DNA from: a virus | Strand: one strand, 5' to 3' | Length of the DNA: 20,083 bases | IMG/VR virus record: IMGVR_UViG_3300049893_000373 | Location: 1 to 20,083 of that record | Part shown: piece by piece, positions 5,425 to 13,085 of the stretch | How the letters are laid out: each line of letters starts with the position of its first letter | How positions within the stretch are numbered: position 1 is the first letter of the stretch | Position numbers and translations under genes: made by a program | Notes under the pieces: generated by a model | What the model was told of the DNA's origin: nothing | The model's input: the letters and a program-made list of their open reading frames with translations, nothing else | The model's database searches: none

Positions 5425-6105
5425 CTAAAGGCTGGCTATAAGGTCTTTATAGTCTTGTCCGTCTATGTACGCTTGGTAGGCCTTCTCATCGTGATCGTAA
5501 TACTCCCTGGAATTGACCCTCGCGTAATGGTCATCCATCGGAGCTTTACGAGCTAAGGGATGCATATGCTCGATCACGATATCGTGACTGTATTGAAGGT
5601 TTCCTAGATCTGTACCCAAAACCTTCCAAAAATTATCGGCGTATAGATGCTTGAGAGTTCCTGGAACCATTCCTTTGAGCTTCTCGCAGATACCTCGAGT
5701 CATTAGGCAGGATGTAGGCAGGTTAGCGCCTTGTAAAAGATCATTACCGTATGCGATGCCGTTACGACCAAGAGGTAACAGTAGGCGCAATAAATAATCC
5801 CAGTAGGGAGTACGCGGAACGTTATCGTCGCCCATAAAACCAAAAAAATCATAACGATCATATTTTGAGTCGTCGAGAAGGAGCATCACGGCCATATTTA
5901 GAGGCTCGACCATTCCTGTAGCAGTGTGATAATTAACAAAAATGTTTATTCCATCGATTTTTTCATAATCTCGTAAGGCCCAGTCATCTGAATCGCATAC
6001 GAAATAGAGATCTGCTACAGCTTTTGTATCCTCCCAGGCTTTAAGCAGCCTTTCGGCGTTTTTTGGCCTTCCCCTGGTTGGTACTACATAGGCAGTCTTT
6101 AGCAT
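5425..6105 (-). CDS. Glycosyltransferase family 2-like protein
   Basis: 226 residues with an N-terminal beta strand and PTRGRPKNAERLLKAW (9-24), typical for nucleotide-sugar binding GT-A enzymes. DSDDW at 38-42 and FMGDDN at 90-95 supply the acidic metal-binding positions. LYADNFW (154-160, D157) and the His pair EHMH (179-182) may complete the acceptor side. ATG at 6105 with AAGGGGA about 5 bases upstream gives a clear start, although it overlaps the preceding holin-like gene by 65 bases. It probably decorates a virion or host surface component; the acceptor cannot be seen. No membrane span or signal peptide is visible, so it should act in the cytoplasm. Confidence 0.8.
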   Translation of the reverse strand: MLKTAYVVPTRGRPKNAERLLKAWEDTKAVADLYFVCDSDDWALRDYEKIDGINIFVNYHTATGMVEPLNMAVMLLLDDSKYDRYDFFGFMGDDNVPRTPYWDYLLRLLLPLGRNGIAYGNDLLQGANLPTSCLMTRGICEKLKGMVPGTLKHLYADNFWKVLGTDLGNLQYSHDIVIEHMHPLARKAPMDDHYARVNSREYYDHDEKAYQAYIDGQDYKDLIASL

Positions 6106-6301
6106 TTTGTCCCCTTTGATCGTGCTCTTTTAAGTGTTGGAAAACCATTCGACGCAGCTCTCGTAGATCTGTTAAGACCTCCTCGGCGAAACCGTTAGAG
6201 ACTGGCCTTGAATTCTTTTCAGCTCGAGCAGCGAATATAGCCGATACCCCTGATATCGTCGCAGCGGCTATTACGCCTAATTGAATAAAAACATTATCCA
6301 C
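6041..6301 (-). CDS. Small membrane protein, holin-like
   Basis: 86 residues starting with GTG at 6301, which overlaps the previous stop by 8 bases. One N-terminal span (about residues 5-25, FIQLGVIAAATISGVSAIFA) is followed by a charged helix with heptad-like spacing (EEVLTDLRELRRMVFQHLKE, 40-59) and a strongly basic C-terminal tail. This plan (one span, coil, basic tail) is found in accessory lysis proteins of actinobacterial phages, and its place after the endolysin and the first holin candidate agrees. The 3' third overlaps the glycosyltransferase gene by 65 bases. Confidence 0.65.
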   Translation of the reverse strand: MDNVFIQLGVIAAATISGVSAIFAARAEKNSRPVSNGFAEEVLTDLRELRRMVFQHLKEHDQRGQNAKDCLCSTNQGKAKKRRKAA

Positions 6302-6503
6302 GTCCGAGAGGATCCTTAGGATTGAGGAAACGTAAAATCGGAGGTAATACAGCGGCTAGAGCAGCGCTTGATAAACCTTTAGCGGTCATATCTCCACTGG
6401 CAAGATAATAAGCAATAGCGGCAGCGGCAGCGGAACGGCTCCAGGATGCAGCTAATTCTTTAGCTGTTTTAATCTGTTTATTCTGTTTTTTCGCCTTCAT
6501 CAT
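6294..6503 (-). CDS. Probable holin
   Basis: 69 residues with a basic N-terminus (KAKKQNKQIKTAKE) and two hydrophobic spans: about 20-36 (SWSRSAAAAAIAYYLAS) and 42-60 (KGLSSAALAAVLPPILRFL). Size, the two short spans and position directly after the endolysin gene indicate a holin, which makes the membrane holes that release the endolysin. Two ATG codons in a row (6503 and 6500) follow a GGAG; the second has better spacing. It overlaps the endolysin by 26 bases. I infer the function from topology and context. Confidence 0.65.
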   Translation of the reverse strand: MMKAKKQNKQIKTAKELAASWSRSAAAAAIAYYLASGDMTAKGLSSAALAAVLPPILRFLNPKDPLGRG

Positions 6504-6960
6504 TCTCCAGTTCTAAACCTCGAATCAATGTCTCAACCTGGACAGGATTTAACGCAATCTCGAAATGCATCTCGTCTTTTCTTGTCCGATAGTCGCCGCC
6601 CCATTTTAGTCCATATTTACGACATAAACGACGAATAGTGGCAGCTTGTTCGGCTGTAAAGGTATTAACAGCGCCTAAAGGATGCTTTGTTGCATTTATA
6701 TCTATGGCGGTACCGCTGGAGTGATTAGAGACGACAGTATTAGATCCGCGAACTTTACGGTAGGCGTAACCCCAGTCGTCGAGCGTCCCTTTATCGATAG
6801 GTTCGACCTGTTTATGAAATTCAGCTGCGAAAGCGATTAATAATGGCGCTACAGGTTTAGCGACTCGTAATTTTAGATCTGTACCTGGGACAGGTTTTCT
6901 AACGATATCGATAGCCTCAGCATCGGCAGATGCAGGCCATCCATTAGCGCTCTTTTCCAT
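6478..6960 (-). CDS. Endolysin, M15-type (VanY-like) peptidase
   Basis: 160 residues. The zinc site of the M15 family is clear: SNHSSGTAIDIN at 78-89 supplies H80 and D87, and DEMHFEI at 129-135 supplies H132; WGGDYR lies between at 120-125. These enzymes cut L-Ala-D-Glu or D-Ala-D-Ala bonds in peptidoglycan stem peptides and free progeny at the end of infection. There is no separate cell-wall binding domain and no signal peptide, so release depends on the adjacent holin. The C-terminus is acidic. It begins 25 bases after the small 42-residue frame. Confidence 0.88.
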   Translation of the reverse strand: MEKSANGWPASADAEAIDIVRKPVPGTDLKLRVAKPVAPLLIAFAAEFHKQVEPIDKGTLDDWGYAYRKVRGSNTVVSNHSSGTAIDINATKHPLGAVNTFTAEQAATIRRLCRKYGLKWGGDYRTRKDEMHFEIALNPVQVETLIRGLELENDEGEKTE

Positions 6961-6984
6961 AGCGCGTATCTAAGCATAAAACGC

Positions 6985-7113
6985 TTAAATTGACGTCCAT
7001 CCACGAATAGATCCACCATCTATCGGACACTTAAAAGGTAAGTGTTTTCCGTCGAGGATCCATTGACGATGAGCTGCATTAATCGCGGCCCAGTCGATAG
7101 CGTGAGAATCCAT
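6985..7113 (-). CDS. 42-residue hypothetical protein
   Basis: A short frame from ATG at 7113 with an AGGA about 8 bases upstream. The peptide starts MDSHAIDWAAINAAHRQW and ends FKCPIDGGSIRGWTSI. It is compact, Trp-rich with one Cys, and fills the space between the 81-residue protein and the endolysin exactly as the other packed genes do. Small Trp-rich proteins of this kind often sit at tail-to-lysis borders in related phages, but no function is known to me. A 6-bp inverted repeat (7027-7032/7040-7045) within it could be chance. Confidence 0.5.
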   Translation of the reverse strand: MDSHAIDWAAINAAHRQWILDGKHLPFKCPIDGGSIRGWTSI

Positions 7114-7147
7114 AAACTCATCCTAGAATTATCTTACGGAATTGTGC

Positions 7148-7393
7148 CTATAGTCCGAGGGCTACTTTCAGATCATCTAGGCTCAGTCCTACCGAGGCCA
7201 GTTTCTCTGCTACTGACGGCTCTTGAAAAGAAGCAATATGAGAATCAATAGCATTTTCTAATTCAGTAACACTTATTGCACCGTCACAAGACTCAATAAA
7301 ATATGTTCCGTCTTTTTCTGCCATATTTAAAGGAGCATTATTAAGTTCTTTAGAAAGTTGCCCAAGATTTATTTGTTTATTCGTTTGTATCAT
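7148..7393 (-). CDS. Small tail-associated protein, function unknown
   Basis: 81 residues from ATG at 7393, which overlaps the tail fibre stop as TAATG; a longer frame to 7483 exists but would run 90 bases into the fibre gene. The C-terminus is helical and Leu-rich (EKLASVGLSLDDLKVALGL), like the ends of small proteins that follow fibre genes and may help fibre folding. The DNA is AT-rich like the 3' part of the fibre gene, so the two probably travel together. Fibre chaperone is an inference from context only. Confidence 0.65.
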   Translation of the reverse strand: MIQTNKQINLGQLSKELNNAPLNMAEKDGTYFIESCDGAISVTELENAIDSHIASFQEPSVAEKLASVGLSLDDLKVALGL

Positions 7394-8382
7394 TATCCTA
7401 AAACCACCATTCTTGGATATTGATTTGAACTGTCTCCGATAATTTGCGCTGCTTGTCCTGAATTGTTTGTGCGAAAAGTCCAATCTACATTATAGGCTGT
7501 ATTTGCTGTTAAACCAGTAACAATATGTACGGTGCAAGCCTCATTAACGCCGATGTAACTTGCATTACAAGCCACCATTTCATAAGTCGTTCCAGCACCT
7601 AACGAAACGCTCCAACTATTAATTGCGCCACCAGCAATTTGAGCTGTTCCTTTCAAGATTACAACAATTGTTGTGCTCGACCCTGTTGTAATTGAAACAC
7701 GGAAGTTTGTCGTATTTACTGCGGTTTGTGTCGTTGATGTAGTTGTGTAATTAATTCCAGCGGTAATCGTTTTCTGTCCAAGTATTGAAATACCACTGGA
7801 CGCCGTAGCCCATTTAAGTCCACTAGCCGTCGTAGAGTCGGCAGTAAGCACAGTATTATTACTACCTACTGTCAATTCCGTAACGGTTCCTGATCCAGTA
7901 CCTACTAATAAACCACCTTTAGCAGTGGTATTAAATTTAAGATCTGCCGTTCCACTCGTTACGCCACCTGTTAGACCAGATGTTGCGCCTGTAGTAATTC
8001 CTGTAATGTCTCCAGTAGCACTACTGGCATATTCGAACCATATCGCCGACGATGGTGAAATAAAATACAGCACACCGCCTTCATACTGATTTACGGCTAA
8101 AGTCGCAGAGGTATTTACCGTAGCTGTACCAGCTGTAATCGTTACGACGCCTGCGCCTGTATTTTGAATATAGACAGTGTCTCCAGCATCGAATAAACCA
8201 GTATTTACCGTACAGGTGACGGATCCTGAGGTACTAAATTCGATGCGAGTACCTTTATCCGCAGCTACTAAAACGTAACTAGCAGTCTTAGCACTAACCG
8301 TCTGATTAAAATCGTTAGTCTGTAGCGAATTGACTTGAGCTGCGGTAAGTACCTGCCCTGTCGTAAAGGTTTGTTTAGCCAT
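7393..8382 (-). CDS. Tail fibre / minor tail protein
   Basis: 329 residues rich in Thr, Ser, Gly and Ala with few charges, typical of beta-structured fibres. It opens with MAKQTFTTGQVLTAAQVNSL, an N-terminal module seen in many phage fibres that probably attaches to the tail tip. Residues 30-120 look like a beta domain, 120-190 a Gly/Thr-rich shaft (GDITGITTGATSGLTGG), and from about 195 a C-terminal domain with Cys and aromatic residues (YEMVACNASYIGVNEACTV) suited to receptor binding. The DNA of the last third is more AT-rich and uses other codons than the first part. It should recognise the host surface. Confidence 0.75.
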   Translation of the reverse strand: MAKQTFTTGQVLTAAQVNSLQTNDFNQTVSAKTASYVLVAADKGTRIEFSTSGSVTCTVNTGLFDAGDTVYIQNTGAGVVTITAGTATVNTSATLAVNQYEGGVLYFISPSSAIWFEYASSATGDITGITTGATSGLTGGVTSGTADLKFNTTAKGGLLVGTGSGTVTELTVGSNNTVLTADSTTASGLKWATASSGISILGQKTITAGINYTTTSTTQTAVNTTNFRVSITTGSSTTIVVILKGTAQIAGGAINSWSVSLGAGTTYEMVACNASYIGVNEACTVHIVTGLTANTAYNVDWTFRTNNSGQAAQIIGDSSNQYPRMVVLG

Positions 8383-8390
8383 TTTTCTCC

Positions 8391-9638
8391 TTAATAAGCG
8401 AGGGAATCCTCATTCAAAAGGCCATCTACGCTCGAGTCTAGCACGAAACCACTAGCGAACGGTTGCGCGGTCGTAAAGGTAGTAAAAAACGTATTCGGTG
8501 TTATGTCATAGGCCAACCCTGTAATAACAGTATCCGACGTGGCGTTTCCGCTAGGTAAAGTCTGAATGACTCTAATTGGGTCGAACATATCGAGATCTAA
8601 AGCGGCCACGATACGAGTGGGATAGGCGCTATCGGAAGCATCGATGGTTAGGCTTTCCATTCTTAGATCTGTTCCTACCTCTTTACGACTAGCGATGACC
8701 ATAAGAGCTTGATTTAAACTATCGGTATCGGTCTGCGCGATAGTGCTGCGATTTCGACTATGTAAAAAGTAGGTATCGATGCTGGCCGTATCCGTAGCAG
8801 TCTGCGCCGTTCCACCTGTACGAGTAACCGTACAGCTATTGATAAGTCCAAAATCTGAGAGATCGAAAGAGACGGCCTGGTAAGTAACCGTACCTATAGC
8901 ACCGCTATCACTAAAGGTCGTATATGCGCCACCTGATCTCGAGATGATATCGGCCCTAGAGAGGAATGTGGCGTAGCCCTGTTGGTTTATGTAAAAGGCT
9001 CCAAGTTCGGTCGTTTCGACGCTCTGACAGGCTGCTAGAGCCGTTCTCGTAGTACCTCCGTCGGCTTGTACGGTTGTCGTTGCAGTGGTCGATATGGATC
9101 TCATACCTATAGGCCAGTCGGCAGCATCCAGGATACTCGTGACTCGCTGCGCCGTCGTCTGTCCAGCTGTACCTCCTGTTACAGTAGAAATCGAGGCTAG
9201 ATTGAGAAGCTGAAAGCCATCGACGCAATTTAGATCTACATAGGCAGGATCGAACCCTGTCGGAGATTGATATTTCCAGGATTGGACGTACATAGATCCG
9301 AGCGCATATTCCGTACCTGCATAAGAGGCTGTAAAACGAATTTTACGCATCGGTAAAATCTTGCCGTAGAGAGCGCCGCTCGTATTAGCTGGATTAAATA
9401 GACCAGTGCGATCAATTAGGCGAACCGCAGCCGTACCAGCTGTAAAACTGTCGGAGGTTCGATTATAAGCTCGCTTGATTGAAGCCTTTAATACATATTG
9501 AGTAACATCAACGATTTCACTAGCGGCAGTACCAAGTATGGCCACATCAAGAGGCGTCGAGGGATCGTCTAACACGAGCGCTGGATCGAATGTAGCGCCG
9601 TTAGAAAAGTCGATGGTGCATTTGAACGTCGCCGACAT
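8391..9638 (-). CDS. Minor tail protein (distal tail / tail-tip type)
   Basis: 415 residues following the tape measure gene by one base. DVTQYVLKASIKRAYNRTSD (44-63) with later AAVRLIDRTGLFNP resembles the N-terminal part of baseplate hub or minor tail proteins of siphoviruses, which start with a definition of a reference frame and segments 'FNP.N..s...GkilPmr'. ILPMRKIRF near 95-103 agrees. The middle contains repeated Ala/Thr-rich strands, the C-terminus GLAYDITPNTFFTTFTTAQ ends in a beta region. It probably forms the tail tip that links tube and fibre. No catalytic domain is seen. Confidence 0.75.
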   Translation of the reverse strand: MSATFKCTIDFSNGATFDPALVLDDPSTPLDVAILGTAASEIVDVTQYVLKASIKRAYNRTSDSFTAGTAAVRLIDRTGLFNPANTSGALYGKILPMRKIRFTASYAGTEYALGSMYVQSWKYQSPTGFDPAYVDLNCVDGFQLLNLASISTVTGGTAGQTTAQRVTSILDAADWPIGMRSISTTATTTVQADGGTTRTALAACQSVETTELGAFYINQQGYATFLSRADIISRSGGAYTTFSDSGAIGTVTYQAVSFDLSDFGLINSCTVTRTGGTAQTATDTASIDTYFLHSRNRSTIAQTDTDSLNQALMVIASRKEVGTDLRMESLTIDASDSAYPTRIVAALDLDMFDPIRVIQTLPSGNATSDTVITGLAYDITPNTFFTTFTTAQPFASGFVLDSSVDGLLNEDSLAY

Positions 9639-9639
9639 A

Positions 9640-11589
9640 TTAAACCGCTATAAGTATCGGATTACCTGTTCGCTGCGTTTCATAGACCGCATCGGTTACA
9701 GCTGAGACTAGATCCTGTTGAGATAATAGTGAACCCTCAACCGTCACATTTACGATTACTGTTGGAGATGCCGCTTGTGCTCCTATACCAAAATCAACCG
9801 TATCGCCGACTCGTTTAGATAGATTACTAATGGCTGGATTAGCAGCTACCGCCGCTGGAGTGACTACAGGATTTAATAGGGCAGTATCTATCGTATCTAA
9901 CGTATCGCCGACTCTTTTGGCGATATTACTTATCGCTGGATTAGGCCCTAGTGAGGTAGCCGCTGGAGATTGAATAGATCCAAAAAAAGCCTCATCAATA
10001 GCATCAAGAGTATCGCCTACTCTTTTACCTATATTCGTAATAGCTGGATTAGGCCCTGTTACGGTAGGCGTCGCTCCCTTACTGGTTATTGTTGTACCGC
10101 CGATACCTGTCGTCGTACCAAGACCGCCAGTATTTACGCCGATATTCACAGAATACTTACCTTCGATTAATGCTTTTAATCTCGATATTACGCTATCGAG
10201 ATTGTCTGTAAATTTAATATCAGGTTTCATCGCCGCTAGAGCATCGATGGCAGCCTTGCTATTAGCGAAACCTGCCGTCGTAAGTAATTGCAACATTTTC
10301 TCAAGGTTCATCGCATCGTCATAACGACCCTGTGTTGCGGCCTGCAGCGTCTTTATTGCTTCTTCATCATTTTGATAATCGCTTATTTTCAAGGCTGAAA
10401 GTTGTAATACTCTTTCACGATCGGAGGCCGAGATATTGCGGCGTAATGCTGCCTGGAGATTAATAGCATCGATATCGAAACGGAACTGGATAGCCGATTT
10501 TAAGCGTTCGATTTCAGCTGTACGCTTCTTTTCAGCCTGAGCCTGTTTTTCTCTTTTGATGCGATCGGCTTCAATTTTTGCAGCTCTCCTAGCCGCTTCT
10601 TCTTCGGCTTTTTTCCGCGCACGTTCAATCTTGTCATAGAAATCCGTCGCGCCAGTGACGCTCATACCGACCGAAAATGGCTTAGGCGCTGTTTTTACCT
10701 CGTTACCCAAACCACGAATAACATCATTTAAAAGGCCATATGGATTAGTAAAGCTCAATAAATTAATGTCATCGATAATACTTTTAAATTTTGATACGTC
10801 TAGTTCTTTTATGATGCGGATTAATTCGCCAGTGCCTACTATTGCGTCACCAATTTCTTTACCGAGTTTATCTATAGCGCTAGTCGTACCGCCGACGCCT
10901 TGATCGCCTGATACACGTTCTAGCGCGGTTATTAAATCTCTACCTATAGTCTCTTTGAAATTCTCAAAAGAGACATTTAGTAAGTCTAATTTACCTTGAT
11001 ATGTTTCAAGTCGCGCCGCATTTTGTCCACTAAATCTTTCATTTAATAATTTTTGTATCTCTGCGAATGATTTACCTTTAAGTTCGGCATCGGTTAAACC
11101 TAAACTATATTTCTTTAGACCTTTAGTGCTGCCTACATATGCTCGACTTAAATCACTGGCTGCCGTAACTAGATCTACACTACCGTCGGCAGATAAATCT
11201 AATGCTAGTTTTAATAATTCTTGTGATTTAGTTACTGATCCTGTCGTCTGTATTAATTTTTGAAAGGCAGGTCTTAAAGTGTCGTCGGTAACTCCACTGG
11301 TTTTCTCAAGATCTGAAATGAATTTTTTTACTCGTGCATCCTCGAAAGCTAGACCTAGATTACCTATTGCTCTTGTAAGACTTTTCGCTGCTCTTTCATC
11401 ATCAAGAAAAGCCTTCACAGAATCCTTAGCGAATTTAGCTAAAGCAGCAGCTCCGAAAACTGTACCTAATTTTTTACCTAAAGCGGCTATAGCCTTTTCG
11501 CTACCTTTAGCGTTTTTTTGTAGATCCTTAAAACCCTTATCTTTAAGTTTCGTTACTAGATCTACTGCTACCTCTGTACGCGGAGCCAT
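9640..11589 (-). CDS. Tape measure protein
   Basis: 649 residues; it sets tail length by spanning the tube lumen during assembly. By the usual relation of about 0.15 nm per residue the tail would be near 100 nm (inference). The N-terminal 250 residues are helical with GSEKAIAALGKKLGTVFGAA and segments such as TSGVTDDTLRPAFQKL and DLSRAYVGSTKGLKKYSLGL, familiar from tape measure proteins of actinobacterial phages. Residues 320-365 form a charged coiled coil rich in Ala, Glu, Lys and Arg. Three copies of a NPAISNIAKRVGDTLD-like motif lie near the C-terminus. It starts with ATG in a TAATG overlap with the gp10-like gene. No peptidase domain is visible. Confidence 0.9.
   Translation of the reverse strand: MAPRTEVAVDLVTKLKDKGFKDLQKNAKGSEKAIAALGKKLGTVFGAAALAKFAKDSVKAFLDDERAAKSLTRAIGNLGLAFEDARVKKFISDLEKTSGVTDDTLRPAFQKLIQTTGSVTKSQELLKLALDLSADGSVDLVTAASDLSRAYVGSTKGLKKYSLGLTDAELKGKSFAEIQKLLNERFSGQNAARLETYQGKLDLLNVSFENFKETIGRDLITALERVSGDQGVGGTTSAIDKLGKEIGDAIVGTGELIRIIKELDVSKFKSIIDDINLLSFTNPYGLLNDVIRGLGNEVKTAPKPFSVGMSVTGATDFYDKIERARKKAEEEAARRAAKIEADRIKREKQAQAEKKRTAEIERLKSAIQFRFDIDAINLQAALRRNISASDRERVLQLSALKISDYQNDEEAIKTLQAATQGRYDDAMNLEKMLQLLTTAGFANSKAAIDALAAMKPDIKFTDNLDSVISRLKALIEGKYSVNIGVNTGGLGTTTGIGGTTITSKGATPTVTGPNPAITNIGKRVGDTLDAIDEAFFGSIQSPAATSLGPNPAISNIAKRVGDTLDTIDTALLNPVVTPAAVAANPAISNLSKRVGDTVDFGIGAQAASPTVIVNVTVEGSLLSQQDLVSAVTDAVYETQRTGNPILIAV
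9793..10050 (-). repeat. Three protein-level repeats in the tape measure C-terminus
   Basis: A 16-residue motif NPA-I-(S/T)-N-(I/L)-x-KRVGDT-(L/V)-D occurs at 10003-10050, 9895-9942 and 9793-9840 (tape measure residues from about 514, 550 and 584). Period is 36 then 34 codons. The DNA copies are diverged at synonymous sites, so the repeat is old and kept at protein level. Confidence 0.85.
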
Positions 11590-12215
11590 TAGATAGACCT
11601 CGTAAATAGGCGCATACGCTCGGCTACTACTTTCTGTACCTCTGTGCGCACACTATCCCCCATAATCGCCTCGGCTCTAAAAAGGATACGTCCATTTTTA
11701 CTATCGCCTGTTAATGGGGATATTTTAGTCATTAAATTTCGAAAGTCATCTTGCGCGTTAGGATTTCGAGAAACGCTTTTTGTGCGTTTCCTTGAGGCCT
11801 CAGATCCGCGACCTGATAACTCATATATTGCTCCAGCTGGCGCGCTATTGACTACTGATAGAGCTGCGGTTGCAACCTTGTTATATCCGAAAGGAACTTT
11901 ATTACGAGTAGTACGCTTGATCTTAATTCCTTTAATAACCGCCGCTGGTTGCCACGTCCATCGAAGGGGATCGCGTGATCGATGATATTTATCGTTTATC
12001 CAGGATGCCGAGGTATAAGTGGGAGGCGTCGGTCTAAAGATATATTTTCCTGTGTTATTGACTACTTGAGAAGGTACGAATGTCTTAGCTTTAGCGGCTA
12101 AAGGCCGAGCAGCTGCGGTCAGTGCCTTACTAAAATCCTTGCGTAATTGCGGATCTAACTCTTTTAACGCCTTTTGCAATTTATCAAAATCAGGAACGAA
12201 AACGGATTTAGCCAC
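11589..12215 (-). CDS. HK97 gp10-like tail/connector component
   Basis: 208 residues starting with GTG at 12215, with AGGAGG 5 bases upstream inside the end of the chaperone frame. The N-terminus (LQKALKELDPQLRKDFSKAL) followed by AARPLAAKAKTFVPS matches the HK97 gp10-like group: a helix, then small residues before the Pro. The middle is basic, with IKIKRTTRNKVPFGYNK and AIYELSGRGS. Members complete the tail or join it to the head. In most phages the gene lies between connector and major tail genes; here it lies after the chaperone and directly before the tape measure gene, sharing TAATG with it, so it may have another tail role. Confidence 0.65.
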   Translation of the reverse strand: MAKSVFVPDFDKLQKALKELDPQLRKDFSKALTAAARPLAAKAKTFVPSQVVNNTGKYIFRPTPPTYTSASWINDKYHRSRDPLRWTWQPAAVIKGIKIKRTTRNKVPFGYNKVATAALSVVNSAPAGAIYELSGRGSEASRKRTKSVSRNPNAQDDFRNLMTKISPLTGDSKNGRILFRAEAIMGDSVRTEVQKVVAERMRLFTRSI

Positions 12216-12217
12216 TT

Positions 12218-12642
12218 TTACCTCCTCCGCGGCGCCATCGCCTTTCGACTTTGTGCCTGTTCCTGCAAGATAAACTTTATCGCTGCGTATATGGCTGGGT
12301 CGCTTGCAAGTAAATCGTTAGGAGATATACCTGTAGCTACCGACACGGCTGCGACCTCCCATATGTCGCCGCGTCGGTCTATCCATTTTTTGGATCGATA
12401 ACGAAATCTACATCCTTATAAGAATTTAGAAATGCGTCATCAAGAGGCCCTGATATCTCGCCTTTAGCGGTCATCAAGTAATGCGCGAACCACCATAGAT
12501 CGGACTCACGCTGTTCATCGATGAGGCGCTTACGCCATCCGACTTTGAAATGACTTTCAAAAGCCACTTTAGCCGCTGGCGTAAGCTCGTAATCAACCTC
12601 TTTATTATCTTTTTTTGTTACTCGGATTAATTGCATAGCCAT
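12218..12642 (-). CDS. Tail assembly chaperone, long -1 frameshift product (GT-type)
   Basis: The short chaperone frame ends at 12379, but a second frame in -1 register continues to a stop at 12218 and encodes 55 residues beginning WIDRRGDIWEV and including ISPNDLLASDPAIYAAIKF, which is clearly protein-like. The stretch shared by both frames contains CCA-AAA-AAT, a run of six A. A -1 slip there joins 86 residues to 55 and gives a 141-residue protein. Tailed phages with long non-contractile tails almost always make such a G/GT pair that wraps the tape measure protein during assembly. The extension has no ATG near its start; a GTG with GGGAGG upstream exists within it, so independent start is a weaker alternative. 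Confidence 0.8.
12379..12642 (-). CDS. Tail assembly chaperone, short product (G-type)
   Basis: 87 residues, directly after the major tail gene, with AGGGGGC 5 bases before ATG at 12642. Sequence features: a short N-terminal strand with basic residues, YELTPAAKVAFESHF (18-32), GWRKRL, and a Trp-rich helix SDLWWFAHYLM. The content and position match the first tail assembly chaperone of actinobacterial siphoviruses, where 'Lt..a...fE...g......l......i..laW.a' is common. It would be the main product, with the extended form made by frameshifting just before its stop. Confidence 0.8.
   Translation of the reverse strand: MAMQLIRVTKKDNKEVDYELTPAAKVAFESHFKVGWRKRLIDEQRESDLWWFAHYLMTAKGEISGPLDDAFLNSYKDVDFVIDPKNG
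12385..12391 (-). other. Probable slippery site for the -1 frameshift
   Basis: Minus strand A-AAA-AAT in the chaperone frame, preceded by CC. The zero frame meets TAG six bases later, and the -1 frame stays open for 55 codons. Possible downstream pairing (GCGAC/GTCGC) is short and begins about 15 bases away, so I see no strong stimulatory structure. Slippage at the preceding CCA-AAA would alter just one residue of the product. Confidence 0.7.
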
Positions 12643-12664
12643 TTATTGCCCCCTATGAATTGGA

Positions 12665-13069
12665 TCAAGTTGTAGTTTTTGTTAGAGCTGTTACTGGAAG
12701 GGTGATTGATGCGGTTGCAGGGCCATCGAGAGTTCCGTTAATCGGCTGCCATTGTGAAACTAAAACGCTCATACTGTATCGAGGATTTGTCGCAGTGACG
12801 GTTCCTGATACTGGGATAAGTTGTAGAGCGAGTTTTGTACCGATTGCATTTTCAAAAATTGAGTTTACGGATGAAGCCGCGAAATCGTTGTAAAGTTCTA
12901 ACGAAACGCTAGGACGTTCGATCCCACCTACCAGATTTTGAATACTATCAGTCATCGCGGTGATTTCTACGGCGTCCACTTCTCGAGAAAGACTGACCGC
13001 GCTAACGAAAGTAGTGATGGTTGTCGTTCCAGCGACTACCGCCACTTGATTACCCATAAAGATCGCCAT
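12665..13069 (-). CDS. Major tail protein
   Basis: 134 residues, the tube-forming subunit. Position between tail terminator and chaperone genes is decisive, supported by composition: small, beta-rich, few charges, with TTTITTFVSAVSLSREVDAV (15-34), EITAMTDS near 35-42, LELYNDFAA (56-64) and the C-terminal pattern SQWQPINGTLDGPATASITL common in major tail proteins of actinobacterial siphoviruses. AAAGGAG lies 8 bases before ATG at 13069, a strong ribosome site as expected for a protein needed in hundreds of copies. Its GC and codon use differ mildly from neighbours, consistent with high expression. Confidence 0.8.
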   Translation of the reverse strand: MAIFMGNQVAVVAGTTTITTFVSAVSLSREVDAVEITAMTDSIQNLVGGIERPSVSLELYNDFAASSVNSIFENAIGTKLALQLIPVSGTVTATNPRYSMSVLVSQWQPINGTLDGPATASITLPVTALTKTTT

Positions 13070-13085
13070 TTGTTTTTCTCCTTTT

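Noticed and set aside
7027-7045. Inverted repeat ACACTT/AAGTGT as a terminator
   Set aside because: Six base pairs only, no T tract on either side, and it lies within the probable 42-residue gene.
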